Origin: Thermoplasmata archaeon | GTDB lineage: Archaea > Thermoplasmatota > Thermoplasmata > Lutacidiplasmatales > UBA184 | Length of the DNA: 64,000 nucleotides | Direction: 5' to 3' | Assembly: GCA_022750055.1 (NCBI GenBank) | Contig: JAKIWL010000002.1 | Location: 405,042 to 469,041, forward strand | Shown: piece by piece, positions 1-9,327 of the stretch | How positions within the stretch are numbered: position 1 is the stretch's first letter | How the letters are laid out: each line of letters begins with the position of its first letter | Translations under genes and position numbers: made by a program | Notes under the pieces: model-generated | Told to the model about the DNA's origin: nothing | Seen by the model: the letters and a program-made list of their open reading frames with translations, nothing else | Database searches by the model: none

Positions 1-1522
1 GGTTCCAGTTCTGGTCGAACCAGTACACGGTCATGGTGGCGTTCCCGTAGTACGGGTATCCTGTGCCCGGCGTGCTCCGGACGAACAGCGACCCGCTCTC
101 GAACGCGATCGATGGGGTGCTCGTGGAATTCCGCCATTCCGACCCGCTCGGGGTGCGCGTCGACTCCTGAAAAGTGGTGGTCGCGCTAACGATACTGCCG
201 GATTCGTTGGGTCCTGACCCCTTGATGAAGGTCGCAGAAAACGTTTCGTTCGTCCAGGAGGAGACGACCTCGTTCCCGCTCGGGATGCCAAGGTCACTCG
301 AATAGGAATAAGACCGAGTGACCGATTCGGTAGGAAACCCGCCGGACGAACCGTTCGAATACATCGCCACGGGCGTCGAGTCCGAGGCAAGGGTCGCACC
401 CGCCACGGATGTGTTCGTGTACAACAGGAGCGCTCCGGCGACCACCCATCGACTTCCGTGGCCGAGTCCGAGCACCGTGGCATTGAACGTGTGGGCTCCC
501 TCGAGCAGCCCCAGCGCCGCGGTCACGTCGACCTGATACGGGATGTCGTTCGCCGTGTAGGCGGCGGTGACGGGATCCCACAGGAACAGGTCGATCCCAC
601 CGGTGTTGACGTACTCGAAGGGTTGGACCGTCGCTAGGGGGGATCCGTCGACCGAGACCGAGATCGCTCGATAGGCGGGGGGGTTGGTGTACCAGAACTC
701 ATCGACGCACCCGATGGAGCCGCAGCTTCCCGAGAATCCGTACGAGAACAACTCGAGCGTCGCGTTCTGTACATCCTGAGGGAGGGTCGCGTTGACCGAG
801 GAAGATAGGCGGGTGTCGGACAGGCCGACGAACGGCCAGAGGGGGACGATCGCGTTCGGGACGACCGGCGGGGCACCTCCGGCGGGCTCCGGGTAGAAGG
901 AGAGGGAAACGTTGATGACGAAATGTCCCCCGACGGTCGCCTGCCCGAGCGAAAACTGGAACTGGGCCGTCTGCGCGAACAGGGCGGAGTACTCCGTCAC
1001 GTCCTTGAGCACCGTCCAGGTGTAGAGTTCCGGCGTGGTCCCGAACAGCACGAGGATCCCGTTCACGGAGGCGTGGTACGAGGAATCGTAGACCGTCGGA
1101 ACGGCCGAGCCGGTATAGTTCAGCAAGATGAGGGCCCAGGGGCCGGCGGGCGCCGTCACGTTGACGGTCGGCGTGCAGGCGGCGGGGCAGACCAGGTTCG
1201 AAGCGATATCGAAGGTCGTCGGCTGCGTCGAAGGAATGGCGGGCGGCGGCGTTTCGATGGCGTCCGAACTCGGTGTGGCGGTTAGCGGTCGCGGGGAAAA
1301 AGAGCCCGAGAGACGGGTCGACGCGCTGAGGGGCCCCGATGGGTCGATCGCGATCGCCGACGCGGGCGCCGCGGTGGGCGACCGTACCTCGGCGCGGACC
1401 TCAGAGACGGGGGAGAGCGCCGACCGCACGGAAGGCGAGGCCGGCACGGCCAGAATCGAGAGCAGGAGGAGTCCGAGCACGCAGAGTATGGGAACTAGCC
1501 GGAGGAGGGGCCTCCCCGTCAT
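1..1522 (-). CDS. PNGase A-like secreted protein, 3' end cut by the window edge
   Basis: The reading frame opens at an ATG at 1522 and runs off the left edge, so 507 residues are visible and the C-terminus is missing. Residues 1-30 form a signal peptide (basic start, then a leucine-rich core ending in AVPAS). A proline/serine-rich linker follows. The next roughly 300 residues match the peptide-N-glycosidase A family: WTVLKDVTEYSALF, then a CGSIGCVDEFWYTN segment, YRAISVSVDG, YVNTGGIDLFLWDPV and PYQVDVTAALGLLEG. Plant and fungal PNGase A removes N-glycans from glycopeptides at acidic pH; activity here is inferred from these motifs. The end of the visible part contains FQESTRTPSGSEW, resembling the ETGLP-type repeats of the surface protein at 23311. 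It lies 116 bases downstream of thrS on the same strand, with an ATAAGTAG-like element just upstream of the start. Family confidence is good; specificity is unknown. Confidence 0.8.
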   Translation of the reverse strand, partial: MTGRPLLRLVPILCVLGLLLLSILAVPASPSVRSALSPVSEVRAEVRSPTAAPASAIAIDPSGPLSASTRLSGSFSPRPLTATPSSDAIETPPPAIPSTQPTTFDIASNLVCPAACTPTVNVTAPAGPWALILLNYTGSAVPTVYDSSYHASVNGILVLFGTTPELYTWTVLKDVTEYSALFAQTAQFQFSLGQATVGGHFVINVSLSFYPEPAGGAPPVVPNAIVPLWPFVGLSDTRLSSSVNATLPQDVQNATLELFSYGFSGSCGSIGCVDEFWYTNPPAYRAISVSVDGSPLATVQPFEYVNTGGIDLFLWDPVTAAYTANDIPYQVDVTAALGLLEGAHTFNATVLGLGHGSRWVVAGALLLYTNTSVAGATLASDSTPVAMYSNGSSGGFPTESVTRSYSYSSDLGIPSGNEVVSSWTNETFSATFIKGSGPNESGSIVSATTTFQESTRTPSGSEWRNSTSTPSIAFESGSLFVRSTPGTGYPYYGNATMTVYWFDQNWN

Positions 1523-1638
1523 CTCCCGCTGGAGAGGTGGACTCTACTTATCGACTCGTAGCCACCGCCTGGATCCTCCGGCGGCCCTCCGGGGGTCCTG
1601 CTCCGCTGCTCAGCGGACCCGGCTCGGTTTCCGGCCCT

Positions 1639-3558
1639 CTAGGGTTCGAATGCCCGTTCCCTCAACTTCCCGAGGACCTCGTCGATGAACTCCCCCTTGC
1701 TGAGGCTGCGCTGTCCCTTCCGGCCGTGGGTGCGGACCGCCGTCGCCCCGGAGGCCGCTTCCTGGTCCCCGACCACGGCGACCCATGGGATCTTCGCCAC
1801 CTCCGCTTCCCGCACGCGCTTCGAAAGTGTCTCCGAGCTGCGGGCCAGGTCGGCCCGGATCCCCCTCGAATCGAGCTCGCGGACGAACGCATGGCCGAGT
1901 CCCTCGTGACGTTCGGCGACGGGGATGATACGTACTTGGATCGGAGCGAGCCACGGGGGCAACCTACCCGCGCAGTGCTCCAGCAGGACGCCGAGGAACC
2001 GTTCCCAGGTCCCGAGGATCGTTCGATGGATGACGATGGGAGTATGCAACTGGCCGTCGGCGCCCTGGTATTGGAGATGGAATCGGGCAGGGATCTGGTA
2101 GTCGAGCTGGATCGTTCCGGTCTGCCAGGGCCGGCCCAGGCTGTCCCGAACATGGATGTCGATCTTCGGTCCGTAGAACGCCCCTTCCCCGGCCGAGGTC
2201 CGGTAGGGGACGCCCGACGTCTTGAGTACCTTCTCAAGGGTGGCCTCGGCGCGGTCCCACTGGGCGGTCTCGCCGAGGAAATGCGCCGGGCGAGTCGACA
2301 GCTCATAGCTCCAGGCTAGCCGGAAGGTAGTGAATGCTCGTTGGATCCACGCAAGGAGCTTGGTGAGCTCGGCCTCGATCTGGTCCTCAGAGACGAACAG
2401 ATGAGCGTCATCCTGGACCATCTCGCGGACCCGGGTCAGCCCGTGGAGCGTTCCGCTGCGCTCGAGTCGGTGTAGGGGAGCGAACTCCGCGAGCCGGAGC
2501 GGGAGCTCCCGGTAGCTTCTCGAGGTGGACTGGAAGATGAGCATCGACCCCGGACAGTTCATCGGCTTCACCCCATAGACGCGGCCATCCGCCTCGGTCT
2601 GGAAGATGTTCTCCCGGTAGTGCTCCCAATGCCCGCTCGTCTCGTAGACGGACTGGGCGAACATGAGGGGGGTGCGGACTTCCTGATAGCCGTCCTCTCG
2701 GAAGTGTTCGGTGACGAACCGTTCGAGCTCCCGGACGACCACCATCCCGCTCGGGAGCCAGAACGGGAAACCCGGCGCCTCGTCAATGAACATGAACAGG
2801 CCGAGCCGAGCACCGACTACACGATGGTCTCGGGCCTCGGCCTCTTCCCGGAGCTTCAGGTAGGCGTCGAGCTCCGGTCGGGTTGGAAAGGCGACGCCCC
2901 GAACCCGTTGACGAGCCTCGCCGGCCGGGTCGCCTCCGGCCGTAATCGCCGAAACCCCGAGCACGTGCAGACCGGCGAGCCAGCCCGTGTCGGGAACGTG
3001 GGGCCCCCGGCAAAGGTCGAGGAACGAGCCCGTCCGATAGAAGGAGACGGGAACGCCCTCGGCGACCTCCGCCACATAGCCCTGTTTGTGTCGGTTCGAC
3101 CCGACCCACTCCAGGGCCTCTCTTTTGGAGACTTCTACGCGTTCGAACCGCTCCAAGGATGAGACGGAACGCTGGACGAGTTCGCGCACCTTCGCGACGT
3201 CCTCGGGGGTGAGCGGCCGGACGTCAAAGTCGTAGTAGAACCCCTCCTCCGTCGGCGGTCCCGCAGTAGGGAGCGCCTGAGGGATCGCCTCGGTCAGCGC
3301 CTTCGCGACGAGGTGCGCGGCGGAGTGCTGGAGGACCTCGCGGCCCTCGGGGTCTGAGAACCGGAGCGGCCTCAACGAACCGGCGGAACGGATCGGCGCC
3401 GCGAGGTCGATCGGGTGCCCGTCCCACGATGCGGCCAGGAAGGTGGCGAACTCCGCAGGTCGCCACTGTTTGAGCACGTCCGCGGCCGTCGAACCCACCG
3501 CGACGAGTTGGTGCGTACCGTCCGGCAGGCTGACGTCGACGGTGTCTCCGGCGCCCAT
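1639..3558 (-). CDS. thrS: Threonyl-tRNA synthetase, bacterial-type with TGS and HxxxH editing domain
   Basis: Charges tRNA-Thr with threonine in the cytoplasm. The 639-residue protein has an N-terminal TGS domain (residues 5-65), then the alanyl/threonyl editing domain with HSAAH at 78-82 and the matching CRGPH near 180. The class II catalytic core carries MNCPGSMLIF (zinc cysteine), SGTLHGLTRVREMVQDDAH and FYGPKIDIHVRD, followed by a C-terminal anticodon-binding domain. This is the bacterial architecture. Many archaea instead have a ThrRS with a D-tyrosyl-tRNA-deacylase-like editing domain, so the form here is worth noting. A longer frame upstream exists, but TGS homology starts at the ATG at 3558 (MGAGDTVDVSLPDG), which I chose. 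It sits 113 bases downstream of the HisA/HisF-like gene on the same strand. Confidence 0.96.
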   Translation of the reverse strand: MGAGDTVDVSLPDGTHQLVAVGSTAADVLKQWRPAEFATFLAASWDGHPIDLAAPIRSAGSLRPLRFSDPEGREVLQHSAAHLVAKALTEAIPQALPTAGPPTEEGFYYDFDVRPLTPEDVAKVRELVQRSVSSLERFERVEVSKREALEWVGSNRHKQGYVAEVAEGVPVSFYRTGSFLDLCRGPHVPDTGWLAGLHVLGVSAITAGGDPAGEARQRVRGVAFPTRPELDAYLKLREEAEARDHRVVGARLGLFMFIDEAPGFPFWLPSGMVVVRELERFVTEHFREDGYQEVRTPLMFAQSVYETSGHWEHYRENIFQTEADGRVYGVKPMNCPGSMLIFQSTSRSYRELPLRLAEFAPLHRLERSGTLHGLTRVREMVQDDAHLFVSEDQIEAELTKLLAWIQRAFTTFRLAWSYELSTRPAHFLGETAQWDRAEATLEKVLKTSGVPYRTSAGEGAFYGPKIDIHVRDSLGRPWQTGTIQLDYQIPARFHLQYQGADGQLHTPIVIHRTILGTWERFLGVLLEHCAGRLPPWLAPIQVRIIPVAERHEGLGHAFVRELDSRGIRADLARSSETLSKRVREAEVAKIPWVAVVGDQEAASGATAVRTHGRKGQRSLSKGEFIDEVLGKLRERAFEP

Positions 3559-3671
3559 TCGGACCGGCGACGGGGGGTCCCTAGTAAAGGGTTCCCGCCC
3601 GATTGGCCCCGACGTTCGGCGTCCCCGGGCGGCGATCAGCCCGCCCATTACTCATCACGATTCAGCTGGTT

Positions 3672-4430
3672 CTAGGTCTCATCATCTCGCGCGCTCGGGG
3701 ACGGGATGGAAAAGGTGCTCCACGGCGAACCCTCGCGGGTGGTCAGGAGGTCGCCGCCCAAGTGGAAGATGCCTCCGGTCGAACCGCTCCATGTGAGCCG
3801 CTCCGATTCGGAGGCCGCGAAGATTCCCCCTACCCAGGTGGGTCCCTGGTGGGCGATCACCCGGACCTGTTCCCAGTCGACGGTGCCATCACGGGGGCCC
3901 ACGATGAGCTCGTTCGGGCCGGTCGCTCGGATCTCCTCCGCCAGAGCGGCCGCGGTCAGCGACCGCCAAGAATCCGCTCGAGCGCTGACGTGCCCATCCT
4001 GGAGCTCGATCTCGAAAGTGAGCTCCTGGGATAGGTTCCAGGCCCGGGCGAGTTCCTTCGGGCCGTTCAAAGTAGCCGAGCTCAGGACCACTCTTGAGGC
4101 CCCGGTGACCAGCGCGTCGATCGCTTCGTCGGCAGTCCGCGCCCCGGCGTCGAGCCACAGCTCTGCGTCCCGGGAGATCTCCTGGAGGTAGTCGAGTTGC
4201 GGTCGATTCTCCTCCACCCCATCGAGGTCGACGACGTAGATGCGACCGAACCGGGACATGAGCGAATCCACCACGTCGAAGACCTCGTACTCCGCCCCGT
4301 CCCGAGTCCGGGCGACCACCGGCGCTCCCTCACCGGGAACCACGACCTGTCCGTGTCGGAGCATCAGGCACGGAACGAGCGACGGCGATCCGTCATTCGA
4401 AGGCGTCGTAGCGAGTCGCCGGGCGCTCAC
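3672..4430 (-). CDS. HisA/HisF-like (beta/alpha)8-barrel protein
   Basis: A 252-residue protein related to phosphoribosyl isomerase HisA and cyclase HisF. SLVPCLMLRHGQVV aligns with the HisA strand that begins IPAIDLKGG. IYVVDLDGVEENRPQLDYL, ELWLDAGARTADEAIDAL, ASRVVLSSATLNG and the late strand TWVGGIFAASESERL follow the barrel order. It resembles the archaeal hisA/hisF-related proteins of unknown function more than true HisA, and no other histidine gene is nearby, so a role in histidine synthesis is not supported. I chose the GTG at 4430 because the ATG at 4364 would cut into the first barrel strand; a weak GATACC element lies about 27 bases upstream. It is divergent from the RNase P RNA and precedes thrS on the same strand. 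Confidence 0.75.
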   Translation of the reverse strand: MSARRLATTPSNDGSPSLVPCLMLRHGQVVVPGEGAPVVARTRDGAEYEVFDVVDSLMSRFGRIYVVDLDGVEENRPQLDYLQEISRDAELWLDAGARTADEAIDALVTGASRVVLSSATLNGPKELARAWNLSQELTFEIELQDGHVSARADSWRSLTAAALAEEIRATGPNELIVGPRDGTVDWEQVRVIAHQGPTWVGGIFAASESERLTWSGSTGGIFHLGGDLLTTREGSPWSTFSIPSPSARDDET

Positions 4431-4529
4431 GGGCGAGGCGAGCCTTCGTCGGGTATCGCCTTTGTCCTCCGCCGGACCGTACGAACTGCACCCGGATCGG
4501 GCGCGACGAGGTAAGATTATCCTCTGACC

Positions 4530-4866
4530 CGTGTTCGGACCGACGCTAGGAGGCGGAGGGCAGCCGACGGCAGCGATGACTGGCAACAGCACGCCGCTGA
4601 GGAAAGTCCCCGCTCCGAGGACCACGGGGGCGGATGGGAGTCCGCCGGGTGAGAGCCCGAGCTCCGGAGCAGAAACGACACAGCCCGCCGGTGCGAGGAT
4701 GGCGCCGCGCCGGAGGACCCGGCGGGATATGATGAAACGGCCGTCTCCCCGGGAGCAAGCCCTGAGTGACGGGATGAGGAGGTCCTCTGTCCGTCGAGGA
4801 GAGCGCGGAGTCGAATGCTGCCTGAAACAGAACGGGGCTTACTACCGCCACCTGGCCCGGTCGTCG
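4530..4866 (+). ncRNA. rnpB: RNase P RNA, archaeal type A
   Basis: The catalytic RNA that removes 5' leaders from pre-tRNAs. The universally conserved blocks are present in order: TGAGGAAAGTCC (CR-I, 4599-4610), AGAAACGACACAG (about 4671-4683) and ACAGAACGGGGCTTA (CR-V, 4827-4841). CR-I and CR-V are the two halves of the pseudoknot-bearing catalytic core, and their spacing of about 230 bases fits archaeal type A. The outer helix was placed by pairing GACCG (4538-4542) with CGGTC (4858-4862), so both ends are uncertain by 10-20 bases. An AT-rich promoter-like AAGATTATCC lies at about 4514-4523. Open frames through this stretch are not coding. Confidence 0.95.
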
Positions 4867-5032
4867 AGAGATCGGCGGCCGGTGACCCGCTCGCTGGAGT
4901 TGGCGATCTGCGGGGTGTACGAAAGGTTGGGCTCGTTCCAGGGCCCCCCCTTTGAACCGTCGGACGAATTCGGTCTTGGTCCCTCCGTCGGCGTGAGCCC
5001 CTGAGGAAAAGTCTGCCGGAGCTCGGGGAGGC

Positions 5033-8000
5033 CTACCAGGAGGATTCGTCTTCCCAGCCCCGGCTAGGGGACGCCATACGGGGTATCGCAGCCGGTTTCG
5101 GGGGTCGGTCCTTCCTACGCCAAGCGACGATCAGGGCCACCCCGACCAAGACGGCCGCGATACCTCCCAGGACCGGTAGGTACGGCCCCACCTGACCGTA
5201 CCACGGAATCGTCGGGGGAATGCCGACGGTGATGGTGAGTCGATCGAGTACGGAGCCGCCAGCGCTGTCGTTGACCCAGATCCGGGCCGCGAACGTCCCG
5301 GAACTCGTGTAGGTGTGAACGACCATCACCCCAGCCGCACGGGTTCCGTCTCCGAAGGCCCATGCATAATGGAACGGGCCAGTTCCACCGGAGACGTTGG
5401 CGGCAAGCGATAGGCTCTGTCCGGAAACCGGCGGTGCGGCGGCACCCAGGATGAGCACCGACATGGCCTGATTGACTTCGAGCGTCGTCGGGTCGGAGGT
5501 AACCGTGAACCGGTTCGAATCGAGCACTGTGACGGTCACGTTGTACAACCCCGGTAGCGTCGGAGCACAGACCATCGTCGAGGCATTGCTCGCGCACCCC
5601 GGCACGCCAGCCCAGGCGTAAGTGAACCCTCCGGAACCTCCCGACGCCCTCGCGGAGCCGTTCGCGACCACCCCAACGTCACTGAAAGCCGGCCCGAAGG
5701 TTGGTGGGTCGACCGTGGGGTCACCGAGAACTCGGACCGCCAAGGAGGTCGCGCTCCCGGATTCACCATTCGCATCCGTGACCGCGACGCTGACCGCAAA
5801 AGAGCCCGCTGCGGTAGCGGAACAATTGATGGTAGCGGAGGAGGTCGGACTGCAGGATAGCCCTGCCGAACCGGCCGACCCCCAGGTCCAACGATATCCG
5901 GCGATCCCAGGACCTGGACCCACGATCGCGGCCGTGAAGGAGACGCCCTGTCCAACGTCAGCCGTGGTCCGGTTGACCAAGGGCGGCGCGACCTGAGGCG
6001 GCAGGAAGACCGGGAAGGGCAGGGTCCCGCTCGTCGCCGTGAATCCCTCCGAATCGGTCACCGAGACGCTGACCCGGAAGGTGCCCGCACTCGGGACGCT
6101 GCTGCACCGCACGGTCGTAGTCCCGTTACATGACCCTGGTAGACCGGCCCACTGGAATCGATCGCCCCCCGAGCCGGCGTACGGGTTCGTGGAGAAAGCG
6201 ACCGATTGGCCGACGTCGGCGGAGGATCGATTTGCCGTTGGCGTGGTGACCCCCGGGTCGCCCGTGACGTTGACGGAGAGGGCCGCTTGGGCAGAGTTTC
6301 CGACTGTGTCGCCCACTCGAACCCGTATCGTGAACGCGCCGGCGGTCCGGTAGTCGTGGGAGGAAGAGGGACCCGTGGTCGAGGCCAGGGTTCCGTCCCC
6401 GTAGTCCCACTGGTACATTGAGTATGGCGCGAACCCTCCGCTCGCCTGGGCGCTGAAGTTGAAGGGGGTAAGGGCGTCCCCGGAGGTGCGCGCCACCCGG
6501 ATTCCGACCGACAGGTTCGACGTGACCAGGAACGAACCAAGGCCGGTGGCGAGCTGCGAGCTCCGGTTGGACGCTCGAACCACATACCAACCCGCCGAGG
6601 CTCGGGGCACCGTGAAGGTGCAGTTGAAGCTCCCGGCCCCGTTCGAGTTCCCAGCGCACTCGGTCGCATTACCGGGCAACCAACTGACGGTCAGCCCGAG
6701 GCCCGGGGTGAACCCTCCCCCGGAGACGGTTGCCGAGGTCATCGGGAGTCCGAGGGTAGGCGTGAAGGTGAGCTGGTTCAAACGACCCGAGGTGGGGATA
6801 TAGACCCCACCGCCGACGCTCAAATTCACTCGGTCAGAGACCGACCCAGCGCGGAGATCGAGACGGTACGATCCCGGCAAAATCGAGACATTCAAGGGGG
6901 CGGAGGTGTAGTTCACCGCGGTCCCGTCAATCGAAAGCGCCCCGGGAACCGGTATCGAGCTAGCGTTTAGGACCGCATAGTTCGAGGGGCCGTAGAGGGC
7001 GGTCAATGCACCCGAACCGTTCGTGAGCTCGGCTCCTGGGGTACCGGCGGACGATCCGGCGGCGAGCGACGCGACAACATTCGAGATCGCTTCCGCCGTG
7101 TCGCCTCCGAAATTGAACGCGTTCGGGACCGCCTCGAAATTGTTGCCGTTGAACTCTTGCAGGGATAATGAGAGGTTCGCGCCACCGGCAGAGGTGCTCG
7201 AGCCACCACCGGGACCGCCGAGGACCCACTCGGCGTCGTAGTAGACGCCGGCCGGGGGCGTGGACGCGCCGTCCACAAGGAATCCCTGGCTGGCCCAGCC
7301 CTTGGCCGAAGGGAAGGTCACATTGTCGTAGGTGACCCATCCGTATCCGTCGTCGTACTGGAAGCCGACGTGGGTCAACCCGGCGATCGTGCTCGCCACG
7401 ACCTCCACGGAAAAGTTCGCGGGGTAGAGGAGCTGTACGTCGTTTCCGGGATAGGAGGATCCGGCCACATCGGCGTAATAGTCGCCGTTCCCGCTCGTGT
7501 AGATCGTGCCGTTGCCTCGGACCGAGGACGCGGGGAGGGCGAGGGAGCTGCTGCTGGACAGGTTCCAGACGTTGTCGATCATCTGGAAGGTCTGAGTACT
7601 CGTATCGAGGAACGGGACATTCTGGATCCAGTACGATGCGGATTTCGACCCTTGCGTGAGGACGAGGACGACGTTGAGTTGAAAACTGACCGAGTACGGG
7701 TCGAACGACGGACCATTGGTGGTGAGCGCGTTGATCCGGGCGGTCGCCAGGAAGCGCGGAGTCCAATACGAATACGGGGAAAACCCTGCCGTCATGCCGA
7801 AGTCCCCTACCCCCATCGGCGCCGGTTCGGACGAGTAACTGGGGGACGGAGTGAGTTCCCGGCTCAGGATCGCCTGCTTGACGGACGCCGCATGTAATCG
7901 GGCGGGCGGGCTCGGCACCCATATTCCTGCCGGGGTCGCCAACCCTGAGGCGGGAGCGTTGAGGCGGGTCTCACCCGAGGTCGTCGGCGAGTCGGCCCGC

Positions 8001-8188
8001 CCTGCCTGTGACACGGTATGCCCCGAATGAGAGGAGGTCGCCGCTGGCGTCCGAGCGAGCAGGGCTGGACCTGCCGTCGAAGAGTATGGAGTGAAAGGCT
8101 GCAGGAAGGCTGACGGGGTGGCCCCCCCGACTTCGGGTACGAGGAGGAGAAGCGTGACCACGGCGAGACCCACCAAGAGTCGTCCCAT
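5033..8188 (-). CDS. Thermopsin-family (A5) secreted acid protease with PKD-like repeats
   Basis: A 1051-residue surface protein. It starts at the ATG at 8188 (MGRLLVGLAVVTLLLLVP, a signal peptide). After a serine/threonine/proline-rich stretch comes a thermopsin domain (roughly residues 100-420) with YWIQNVPFLDTSTQTFQMID, GYGWVTYDNVTF, a DAEWVLGGPGGG segment and FEAVPNAFNFGGDTAEAISN. Thermopsins are acid-stable endopeptidases of Thermoplasmata and Sulfolobales. The C-terminal half holds several PKD-like immunoglobulin-fold repeats, some with a Trp-then-two-Cys pattern. A single membrane helix (LPVLGGIAAVLVGVALIVAW) and a basic tail would anchor it, leaving the protease outside. It is divergent from pyrB. 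A longer upstream frame exists but would bury the signal peptide. Confidence 0.88.
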   Translation of the reverse strand: MGRLLVGLAVVTLLLLVPEVGGATPSAFLQPFTPYSSTAGPALLARTPAATSSHSGHTVSQAGRADSPTTSGETRLNAPASGLATPAGIWVPSPPARLHAASVKQAILSRELTPSPSYSSEPAPMGVGDFGMTAGFSPYSYWTPRFLATARINALTTNGPSFDPYSVSFQLNVVLVLTQGSKSASYWIQNVPFLDTSTQTFQMIDNVWNLSSSSSLALPASSVRGNGTIYTSGNGDYYADVAGSSYPGNDVQLLYPANFSVEVVASTIAGLTHVGFQYDDGYGWVTYDNVTFPSAKGWASQGFLVDGASTPPAGVYYDAEWVLGGPGGGSSTSAGGANLSLSLQEFNGNNFEAVPNAFNFGGDTAEAISNVVASLAAGSSAGTPGAELTNGSGALTALYGPSNYAVLNASSIPVPGALSIDGTAVNYTSAPLNVSILPGSYRLDLRAGSVSDRVNLSVGGGVYIPTSGRLNQLTFTPTLGLPMTSATVSGGGFTPGLGLTVSWLPGNATECAGNSNGAGSFNCTFTVPRASAGWYVVRASNRSSQLATGLGSFLVTSNLSVGIRVARTSGDALTPFNFSAQASGGFAPYSMYQWDYGDGTLASTTGPSSSHDYRTAGAFTIRVRVGDTVGNSAQAALSVNVTGDPGVTTPTANRSSADVGQSVAFSTNPYAGSGGDRFQWAGLPGSCNGTTTVRCSSVPSAGTFRVSVSVTDSEGFTATSGTLPFPVFLPPQVAPPLVNRTTADVGQGVSFTAAIVGPGPGIAGYRWTWGSAGSAGLSCSPTSSATINCSATAAGSFAVSVAVTDANGESGSATSLAVRVLGDPTVDPPTFGPAFSDVGVVANGSARASGGSGGFTYAWAGVPGCASNASTMVCAPTLPGLYNVTVTVLDSNRFTVTSDPTTLEVNQAMSVLILGAAAPPVSGQSLSLAANVSGGTGPFHYAWAFGDGTRAAGVMVVHTYTSSGTFAARIWVNDSAGGSVLDRLTITVGIPPTIPWYGQVGPYLPVLGGIAAVLVGVALIVAWRRKDRPPKPAAIPRMASPSRGWEDESSW
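5470..6270 (-). repeat. Cys-paired PKD-like repeats in the thermopsin protein
   Basis: Three tandem units of about 90 residues each start with a Pro-Thr-x-x-x-x-x-S-A-D-V-G-Q type strand. Each carries a tryptophan followed by two cysteines 8-12 residues apart (WAGLPGSC..RC, WGSAGSAGLSC..NC, WAGVPGC..VC) before a final VSVTDSEG-like strand. The same unit recurs in the proteins at 37479 and 45904. Confidence 0.75.
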
Positions 8189-8394
8189 TCCGGCGGCACC
8201 CCTTGGGTTCAGGAAGGGCACGGTCTCTTCTACCTTACCCGGGACGAGGACAGGGATCGACGTTCCGTCCGTACGCTCCCGCAATGCGCCCGGTCGCTTG
8301 GCGGATCGGCCGGGAATCGGCCGGGCCAACTCCGTCCAGTCGATGCTGCGTCGAGCCGCAGGGCTGATTAGGGTGGTCCAATCTGGCCGCCCCG

Positions 8395-9327
8395 ATGGGG
8401 TTGAAGGGGCGGGACCTGGTCTCGATCCGGGACCTGTCCCGGGAGGAGGTCGTCGAGGTCCTCAAGGCCTCCCGTCGGATGTTACCGTATTCGGAGGGGT
8501 CGAAGATCGGTCATCAGCTTGAAGGCAAGGTCCTGACCCTCGCTTTCTTCGAGCCCTCGACCCGGACCCGGCTGTCGTTCGAGACCGCCATGGCACGACT
8601 GGGCGGGCGGAGTGTCACCATCTCCGATCCGTCTGCCTCCTCGCTCCGCAAGGGGGAGACGCTCTACGACACGATCCGGGTCATCGGCCAATACGGCGAC
8701 GCGGTCGTCCTTCGTCACCCCAACGAAGGCGCGGCGCGATTGGCCGCACAGGCTTCGGACCGCCCGGTCATCAACGCGGGGGACGGGGCGGGTCAGCACC
8801 CGACGCAAACTCTGATCGACCTCGCCACGATCGAGGAGAAGTTCGGCACGCTCCAGGGCCTGAACGTCGTCCTCCTTGGGGATCTCAAGTACGGCCGGAC
8901 CGTCCACTCGCTCGCCCGCGCCCTGGCGCTGTTCGGCACTTCCCTCGTCCTGACGGCCCCTCCGACGCTCGCGATGCCGGAAGAGGTGCGGAAGGACCTC
9001 GACTCCGCCGGGGCCAAAGTCCAGGAGGAGCCCGAGCTTGAACGGGCCGTGAAGAACGCCGACGTCCTGTACGTGACCCGGATCCAACGCGAGCGCTTTG
9101 GCGACGAGGCGGAGTTCGCGAAGGTGGCGGGGTCGTATCGAGTCGACCCAGCGCTCCTCGAACCCGCGAAGGAGAGGATGATCGTTCTGCACCCGCTCCC
9201 TCGCACGGGCGAGATCAGCCCATCGGTGGACGCGAGCCCCCACGCGGCGTACTTCCGGCAGGCGTTCCTGGGCGTCCCGGTCCGGATGGGGCTCCTCTCC
9301 CTGATCCTGACGGGGAAGGCCGCATGA
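8395..9327 (+). CDS. pyrB: Aspartate carbamoyltransferase catalytic subunit
   Basis: Condenses carbamoyl phosphate and aspartate in pyrimidine synthesis. The 310-residue length is normal. The carbamoyl-phosphate motif STRTR sits at residues 55-59 (FFEPSTRTRLSFE), followed by GDGAGQHPTQTL and the aspartate-loop region HPLPRTGEISPSVD. The ATG at 8395 begins MGLKGRDLVSIRDLS, matching the family start; a weak AT-rich element (GATTAGGG) lies about 27 bases upstream, consistent with a leaderless transcript. The next gene, pyrI, overlaps by four bases (ATGA), so the two subunits are translationally coupled. Confidence 0.97.
   Translation: MGLKGRDLVSIRDLSREEVVEVLKASRRMLPYSEGSKIGHQLEGKVLTLAFFEPSTRTRLSFETAMARLGGRSVTISDPSASSLRKGETLYDTIRVIGQYGDAVVLRHPNEGAARLAAQASDRPVINAGDGAGQHPTQTLIDLATIEEKFGTLQGLNVVLLGDLKYGRTVHSLARALALFGTSLVLTAPPTLAMPEEVRKDLDSAGAKVQEEPELERAVKNADVLYVTRIQRERFGDEAEFAKVAGSYRVDPALLEPAKERMIVLHPLPRTGEISPSVDASPHAAYFRQAFLGVPVRMGLLSLILTGKAA

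Noticed and set aside
4531..5004. A 157-codon frame over the RNase P RNA
   Set aside because: The conserved RNase P blocks explain the sequence; the frame is incidental.
4867..5032. A second structured RNA or tRNA after RNase P
   Set aside because: CTGAGGAAAAGTC at about 5001 resembles the RNase P CR-I block, but no partner block, T-loop or cloverleaf could be found.
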